Of a stretch of DNA of 64,000 nt, positions 59,649 to 64,000 are shown piece by piece. Both the position numbers and the translations under genes were made by a program. The notes below the pieces were generated by a model. The model had not been told where the DNA came from. It worked only from the letters and a program-made list of their open reading frames with translations, and did not search any database. Each line of letters begins with the position of its first letter. The stretch's first letter is position 1. Source of the stretch: an uncultured Prevotellaceae bacterium (GTDB taxonomy: Bacteria > Bacteroidota > Bacteroidia > Bacteroidales > Bacteroidaceae); contig OMXX01000018.1 of assembly GCA_900315105.1 (NCBI GenBank), forward strand, positions 1 to 64,000, read 5' to 3'.

Positions 59649-61178
59649 TTAGAAGGGGACGGAGCCAGGGGTATCACCGGGTTCGAAGGGTGACGCATTA
59701 GGATCTGCCGGCATACCACCATTCATCTTACTACCCAGAATCTCGCCACCGCCATCATCCGTATGCTTGGTGCTGCGCAGTTGTTTGTCTTCTGGATTCT
59801 CGAAGCGCGTAAACTCACCACGGAATGTCAGCAGCACATCGCCCGTTGCACCCTTACGGTGCTTGGCAATGATAATCTGTGCCATGCCGTGCAGGTCGCG
59901 ACCCTTATCATCCTCAAAGATATGGTAGTACTCCGGACGGTGCACGAACAGCACCATGTCCGCATCCTGCTCAATGGCTCCCGACTCACGCAGGTCGCTC
60001 AACTGCGGACGCTTACCTTCCAATCCGTCACGACTCTCCACACCACGGTTCAGCTGCGACAGTGCGAGGATAGGAATATCCAACTCCTTCGCCAAGCCCT
60101 TCAGTGAACGTGAGATAACGCTCACCTCCTCCTGACGCGACGAGAAGCGCATACCGTTGGCATTCATCAGCTGCAGGTAGTCAATCATGATGATTTTCAC
60201 TCCGTGCTCACGTACCAGACGACGTGCCTTGGTGCGCAGTTCAAACACCGACAGGCCAGGTGTGTCGTCCACATACAACGGTGCACCCAGCAGGTTGTTC
60301 ACACGCTTGTCCAGGCGATCCCACTCGTCGGGCTGCAGTTGACCATTCAGGATCTTTGAACCCTGTATCTCACAGACGTTTGATATCAGACGGTTTACCA
60401 GCTGCACGTTCGACATCTCTAACGAGAAGAATGCCATTGGCACCTGATAGTCTGCTGCGATATTCTTCGCCATACTCAGCGCAAACGACGTCTTACCCAT
60501 GGCCGGACGTCCTGCGATAATCACGAGGTCGCTGGGTTGCCAACCAGAAGTGATATCATCTAACTTATGATATCCCGTAGGTACACCCGTCAGGCCGTCC
60601 TTGTTGGCTGCTGCCTTTTGGATGACGTCCACCGCATTCTTGATAACCGGGTCTATCTGCGTATAGTCCTTCTTCATGTTACGCTGTCCCAGTTCGAACA
60701 GCGAACCCTCCGCCTCCTGCATCAGGTCATCTACATCCACCGTCTCATCGAACGCCTTGGTCTGGATGTTGCTGGAGAACGATATCAGTTGACGTGCCAA
60801 CGACTTCTGGGCGATGATGCGTGCATGATACTCGATATTGGCTGACGATGCCACACGCGACGACAGTTCCGTGATGTATCCCGGACCACCCACCATCTCC
60901 AAGTCGCCCTGTTTGGCCAGCTGTTCCGTCACCGTCCAGATGTCCACGGGACGCTCCTTCAGTGACAGTTCCATGATGGCCTGATAGACCTTCTGGTTGC
61001 GGGGTTCATAGAAGCTCTCCGGCAACAGTGTCTCACAAACGACGGCATAGGCGTCCTTGTCAATCATCAAGGCGCCCAGCACGGCCCGTTCTATCTCTGT
61101 TGCCTGGGGTTGTACGTGTGCGTAAGTGTTATCCACAGGTTGCTGCCTGCGTCTGGTATTGTTTTTCTGTTCAGCCAT
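59649..61178 (-). CDS. dnaB: Replicative DNA helicase DnaB
   Basis: 509 residues. N-terminal DnaB domain (IERAVLGALMIDKDAY), linker, and RecA-like C-terminal domain (AGRPAMGKTSFALSMAKN, IDYLQLM). Length typical. Loads onto and unwinds the replication fork. It is the usual dnaB, downstream of gldB in the opposite direction to recN. Confidence 0.97.
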   Translation of the reverse strand: MAEQKNNTRRRQQPVDNTYAHVQPQATEIERAVLGALMIDKDAYAVVCETLLPESFYEPRNQKVYQAIMELSLKERPVDIWTVTEQLAKQGDLEMVGGPGYITELSSRVASSANIEYHARIIAQKSLARQLISFSSNIQTKAFDETVDVDDLMQEAEGSLFELGQRNMKKDYTQIDPVIKNAVDVIQKAAANKDGLTGVPTGYHKLDDITSGWQPSDLVIIAGRPAMGKTSFALSMAKNIAADYQVPMAFFSLEMSNVQLVNRLISNVCEIQGSKILNGQLQPDEWDRLDKRVNNLLGAPLYVDDTPGLSVFELRTKARRLVREHGVKIIMIDYLQLMNANGMRFSSRQEEVSVISRSLKGLAKELDIPILALSQLNRGVESRDGLEGKRPQLSDLRESGAIEQDADMVLFVHRPEYYHIFEDDKGRDLHGMAQIIIAKHRKGATGDVLLTFRGEFTRFENPEDKQLRSTKHTDDGGGEILGSKMNGGMPADPNASPFEPGDTPGSVPF

Positions 61179-61180
61179 AA

Positions 61181-61963
61181 TCAGTCTTTTCTGTCTTTTA
61201 GGAAATCATCTAAAGAGGTTCGTGGATGATGGTTCATATAAGTCGCTGCCTCGTCCACATAGTCGTTGTCGAACACCTGTTTCTGCATCAGTCGGTTCAC
61301 TGTCCACATGATGCGTCCCATGTGCTTGTCGCGGTTTGTCTGTTCTTGTCCTTTGGGCAAAGGATAGATGCTCAGCAGATAGAAACTCAGACAGTCGGGC
61401 ACAATCATATCGCGGTGCATCTGTTCGCGTTCCTGCTCGCTGTAGTGGTCCACATAGAACGGATAGTCGGCACCGAGGTACTTGTCGAGGCTGACACCCA
61501 ACGAACCACCCGACACGATGATGCTCTGGTCAAAAGAACCAATCTGCGTATATACCGTCGGTACAGGCATGTCTGGCAGTTCGTCCTTCAGCCGCTTGAA
61601 TGCCAACGACAAATGTTCATCGACATCATCCATGTTGGCGTACTGCTGTTGCACGTCGTTGAGCATCTGCTGCAGCGTGGAGTCCTGAAAGAAGAACAGG
61701 AACTTCGTATTGATGGCCGGGTCGTCGACCTGTCCCAGGTGCAGCATATCCTCAATCAGCATGCGCGTCTCCGTAGGGAAATAGGTGTTCATCTGTTGTA
61801 ACGCAGAATAGTCGCCCGTAGTGAGATAGAGCATCTCGATACGGTCAAAACGCTGGATACCGATACGCTTGCCTGCAGCATCCGTCTCAGCAGGTTTCAA
61901 GTGCCACTGACAACCGACGCAGACCAACATCAGCACAATCAATATTCCGTATATTTTCTGCAC
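61181..61963 (-). CDS. gldB: GldB-like gliding-motility lipoprotein
   Basis: 260 residues from the GTG at 61963; a longer frame starts with TTG at 62008, where it overlaps the promoter -7 box. Lipobox VCVGC after the hydrophobic leader. The C-terminal region (IMWTVNRLMQKQVFDNDYVDEAATYM) is like GldB of Bacteroidetes. In gliding species it is needed for the Gld machinery, but non-gliding Bacteroidales keep it with no clear role. It ends three bases before dnaB. Confidence 0.85.
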   Translation of the reverse strand: MQKIYGILIVLMLVCVGCQWHLKPAETDAAGKRIGIQRFDRIEMLYLTTGDYSALQQMNTYFPTETRMLIEDMLHLGQVDDPAINTKFLFFFQDSTLQQMLNDVQQQYANMDDVDEHLSLAFKRLKDELPDMPVPTVYTQIGSFDQSIIVSGGSLGVSLDKYLGADYPFYVDHYSEQEREQMHRDMIVPDCLSFYLLSIYPLPKGQEQTNRDKHMGRIMWTVNRLMQKQVFDNDYVDEAATYMNHHPRTSLDDFLKDRKD

Positions 61964-62005
61964 GTTACTAACAGGAAAAACATTAATTTTATTAAAAATA
62001 CGATG

Positions 62006-62037
62006 CAAAATTACTAAAAAATATTTTTAATAGCAAA
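62006..62037 (-). promoter_or_regulatory. gldB promoter
   Basis: -33 TTTG at 62034-62037, spacer 20, -7 TAATTTTG at 62006-62013 on the minus strand. It supports a start at or below 61963 rather than the TTG at 62008. Confidence 0.75.
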
Positions 62038-62076
62038 TTTTTTGCTAAAAAGATAAAAAATGGCGCGAGAAATGAG

Positions 62077-62084
62077 TATATTTG
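62077..62084 (+). promoter_or_regulatory. -7 box of the DUF4861 gene
   Basis: TATATTTG on the plus strand. A matching -33 TTTG at the right spacing is not clear, so this is a weak call. Confidence 0.4.
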
Positions 62085-62108
62085 TAGCTGGTATCAACTA
62101 TCCATAGC

Positions 62109-63350
62109 ATGAAAAGTACGATTTCCCTCTGGCTGTTGACATGTGCAACACTGCCCTTGATGGCTCAAAAAACCATCGAGGTAAGTGTCGTCAATCCGTC
62201 GTCACAAGCACGGAACGACCAGCCTGTTGTCCTCCAGTTAGAGCGCTATGGCCAGGATATCCGTTCGGCACTGGTCACCTGCGAGGGCAAGGAGATTCCT
62301 TGTCAGTTGGATGATTTAGATCAGAACGAGACCTTCGACGAGCTGTGTTTTCTGGCTGACCTTGGCAAGAAGGAGCAGAAGCACTATACGGTGACGCTCT
62401 ATACAGAAGGAGCGCCACGTCCCTACCCTGCCCGCGTCTATGCTGAGATGGTGATGGCCAACACGAAGGACAAGACGCTGAAGAAAAACCAGCAGAACAA
62501 CTACATCGAGTCGCTCACAGCTCGTGGCGACGCGGCCTATACCTATAACGTACAGCACCACCATGGCGTGGCCTTCGAAAGCGAGCTCAACGGTATCCGC
62601 ATCTACTTTGACGCCCGCCAGACGCTGGACTTATATGGAAAATTCAACAAACAACTGGAACTGAAAGAAACCCAGTTCTATACAGATGCCGACCAGAAGG
62701 CTCGCGGCTATGGTGACGACGTGCTGTGGGTGGGTAAAACCTTCGGACTCGGTGCCTTCCGTGGTTGGGACGGCAAACAGCCCACACTCGTGGAACCCGT
62801 TCGCAGTCGTACCCAGCGCATTATCAGCTACGGACCGCTACGCACCATCGTCGAACTGGTTGACCGCGGCTGGCAAGCACCATCGGCCATCAGCCATCAG
62901 CCATCTCCCATCAATATGACCCTGCGCTACACCCAGTATGCGGGCCACAGGGACACCGATGTCGATGTATTGTTCAACAAGGACGTCAGCGACTACCGTT
63001 TCTCCACGGGCATCATCAATGTGAAAGGTTCTGAGGAGTTTACCGACAAGAAAGGCCTGCGTGCCTGCTGGGGTACCGACTATCCTTCGACCGATACACT
63101 GAAGTGGAAGCGCGAGACCGTCGGTCTGGCTGTGCTGGTGCCACAGCAGAACATCGTCAGCGAGGAGCCTGCCAACAAGGACAACTACGCATATATAATA
63201 AAGGTGGCGGGCAACCGGATGCACTACAAGGTGAACTACACATCCGCCAACGAGACCTTCGGTTACCACTCGGCCAAAGAGTGGTTCGACTACCTGAAGG
63301 CGTGGAGGCGAGAAGTGGAAGAACCACTTCAAGTAAGAGTTAAGAATTAA
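62109..63350 (+). CDS. DUF4861-domain secreted protein with repeat-derived insertion
   Basis: 413 residues. Signal peptide MKSTISLWLLTCATLPLMAQ. The body (VVLQLERYGQ, FYTDADQKARGYGDDVLWVGKT, TFGYHSAKEWFDYLKAW) matches DUF4861, a beta-sandwich-like domain seen in polysaccharide-degradation loci, function unknown. Residues about 255-268 (SAISHQPSPIN) come from GCCATCAGCCATC repeat units. The C-terminal VRVKN is encoded by the TTAAGAATTAAG repeat that follows. Confidence 0.82.
   Translation: MKSTISLWLLTCATLPLMAQKTIEVSVVNPSSQARNDQPVVLQLERYGQDIRSALVTCEGKEIPCQLDDLDQNETFDELCFLADLGKKEQKHYTVTLYTEGAPRPYPARVYAEMVMANTKDKTLKKNQQNNYIESLTARGDAAYTYNVQHHHGVAFESELNGIRIYFDARQTLDLYGKFNKQLELKETQFYTDADQKARGYGDDVLWVGKTFGLGAFRGWDGKQPTLVEPVRSRTQRIISYGPLRTIVELVDRGWQAPSAISHQPSPINMTLRYTQYAGHRDTDVDVLFNKDVSDYRFSTGIINVKGSEEFTDKKGLRACWGTDYPSTDTLKWKRETVGLAVLVPQQNIVSEEPANKDNYAYIIKVAGNRMHYKVNYTSANETFGYHSAKEWFDYLKAWRREVEEPLQVRVKN
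62871..62914 (+). repeat. GCCATCAGCC repeat units inside the DUF4861 gene
   Basis: Three related units, the reverse complement of the GATGGCTGATGG-type intergenic repeats near 41840 and 45300. In frame. Confidence 0.55.
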
Positions 63351-63396
63351 GAGTTAAGAGTTATCGGCTCGCCGATTATGAATTAAGAATTAACGA
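63340..63396 (+). repeat. TTAAGAATTAAG imperfect palindrome with GC hairpin
   Basis: Units of AGTTAAGA and AATTAAGA surround ATCGGC-TC-GCCGAT. It overlaps the DUF4861 stop, so the last codons come from the repeat. The hairpin may act as a terminator. Confidence 0.65.
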
Positions 63397-63444
63397 GAAT
63401 AATATTTCTAACAATTAAACATTTACTTTACAAACAAGATTAAC

Positions 63445-64000
63445 ATGAACAATGTACCTGTAATTAAGATCGGTATCGTGGCTGTTAGCCGCGACTGTTT
63501 CCCCGAGTCATTGGCTGTTAACCGCCGCAAGGCCGTTATCGCCGAGTATGAGAAGAAGTTCGGTAAGGAAGGCATCTACGAATGCCCCATCTGCATCGTT
63601 GAAAGCGAGATTCACGCTAAGCAGGCTCTCGAGGATATTACGAAGGCTGGCTGTAACGCACTGTGCGTATACCTCGGCAACTTCGGTCCTGAGATTTCTG
63701 AGACCATGCTGGCTGACTGGTTCCAGGGTCCCGCTATGTTCTGCGCTGCTGCTGAGGAGACACAGAACAACCTGATTGATGGTCGTGGTGATGCTTACTG
63801 CGGTATGCTGAACGCCAGCCAGGCCCTCTCTCTGCGCAAGACCCGCGCATACATCCCCGAGGAGCCCGTTGGTGACGCTGCTCAGTGCGCTGAGATGATT
63901 CACGAGTTCCTGCCCATCGCCCGCGCTATCGTAGGTCTGCAGAACCTGAAGATTATCAGCTTCGGTCCCCGTCCAAACAACTTCCTGGCTTGTAACGCTC
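63445..64000 (+). CDS. L-fucose/L-arabinose isomerase-family protein (partial, runs off the window)
   Basis: The first 185 codons are present, starting at the ATG at 63445 (MNNVPVIKIGIVAVSRDCFPESL). The GIYECPICIVESEIHA and FGPEISETMLADWFQGPAM segments match fucose-isomerase-like proteins of Bacteroidetes. Normal members are about 450-500 residues, so more than half lies beyond the window. Together with the DUF4861 gene it may belong to a fucose or pectin sugar pathway. Confidence 0.85.
   Translation, partial: MNNVPVIKIGIVAVSRDCFPESLAVNRRKAVIAEYEKKFGKEGIYECPICIVESEIHAKQALEDITKAGCNALCVYLGNFGPEISETMLADWFQGPAMFCAAAEETQNNLIDGRGDAYCGMLNASQALSLRKTRAYIPEEPVGDAAQCAEMIHEFLPIARAIVGLQNLKIISFGPRPNNFLACNA

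Noticed and set aside
61964..62008. TTG start of gldB at 62008
   Set aside because: The -7 promoter box covers it; the start at 61963 leaves a clean lipoprotein signal.

Overview
The window looks like chromosomal DNA of a Bacteroidales bacterium, most likely Prevotella or a close relative. The evidence is a GldB-type lipoprotein, DUF4835, DUF3127 and DUF6078 proteins, an UpxY (NusG-like) antiterminator, a BT4734-type VirE/DUF3874 primase-helicase, and promoters of the Bacteroidetes form TTTG-N20-TAnnTTTG. No rRNA, tRNA, CRISPR array or complete insertion sequence was seen.

Region 1 (about 0.3-31.7 kb, all minus strand) is a surface-polysaccharide operon read from high to low coordinates. It starts with capG-capF-capE (UDP-L-FucNAc), gmd, a cupin-PMI fusion, fcl and manC (GDP-mannose to GDP-L-fucose), and a three-domain wHTH/nucleotidyltransferase/SHMT-like fusion. 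Next come a lipoprotein, Wzx flippase, a CDP-glycerol-type polyol-phosphate transferase, an acyltransferase, four glycosyltransferases around a Wzy polymerase, a GNAT enzyme, a secreted beta-helix protein and a nucleotidyltransferase-fold protein. The operon ends with a full GDP-D,D-heptose set (hddA, gmhA, and an hddC-gmhB fusion), a DegT aminotransferase, a PglC-type initiating transferase, a very small protein and WbuC. The fnlABC/WbuB/WbuC combination recalls L-FucNAc-containing O-antigens.

Region 2 (about 31.7-42.4 kb) is an accessory island of defence-like and unknown genes: an SF1 helicase with a small partner, a HEPN protein with an intact RNxxxH motif, a three-gene overlapping operon including a TIGR04255-like protein, a PD-(D/E)XK-like nuclease, a DUF3990/DUF3791 toxin-antitoxin pair and a YafQ-type pair. 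Three direct copies of a 53-56 bp element lie 8-25 nt upstream of start codons here. They fold into a D-armless tRNA-like shape with compensatory changes between copies.

Region 3 (42.4-49.2 kb) has a sugar nucleotidyltransferase and galactokinase separated by a GxxExxY (PD-(D/E)XK-fold) gene. That gene is bracketed by two copies of a ~120 bp cloverleaf element with conserved architecture and diverged sequence. UpxY, a DUF6078 protein and the VirE-type primase follow; the primase has an iteron-like array upstream.

Region 4 (49.2-64 kb) holds capsule export genes (wzz, wza) and then housekeeping genes: DUF3127, dnaN, a DnaQ-like exonuclease, coaBC, DUF4835, recN, dnaB, gldB, a DUF4861 protein and the start of a fucose-isomerase-like gene.

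A theme across the window is that short repeats typical of the intergenic DNA also sit in frame inside conserved genes: the DegT aminotransferase, the nucleotidyltransferase, galK, the primase, coaBC and the DUF4861 gene. One 61 bp repeat occurs in two unrelated proteins in the same reading frame.
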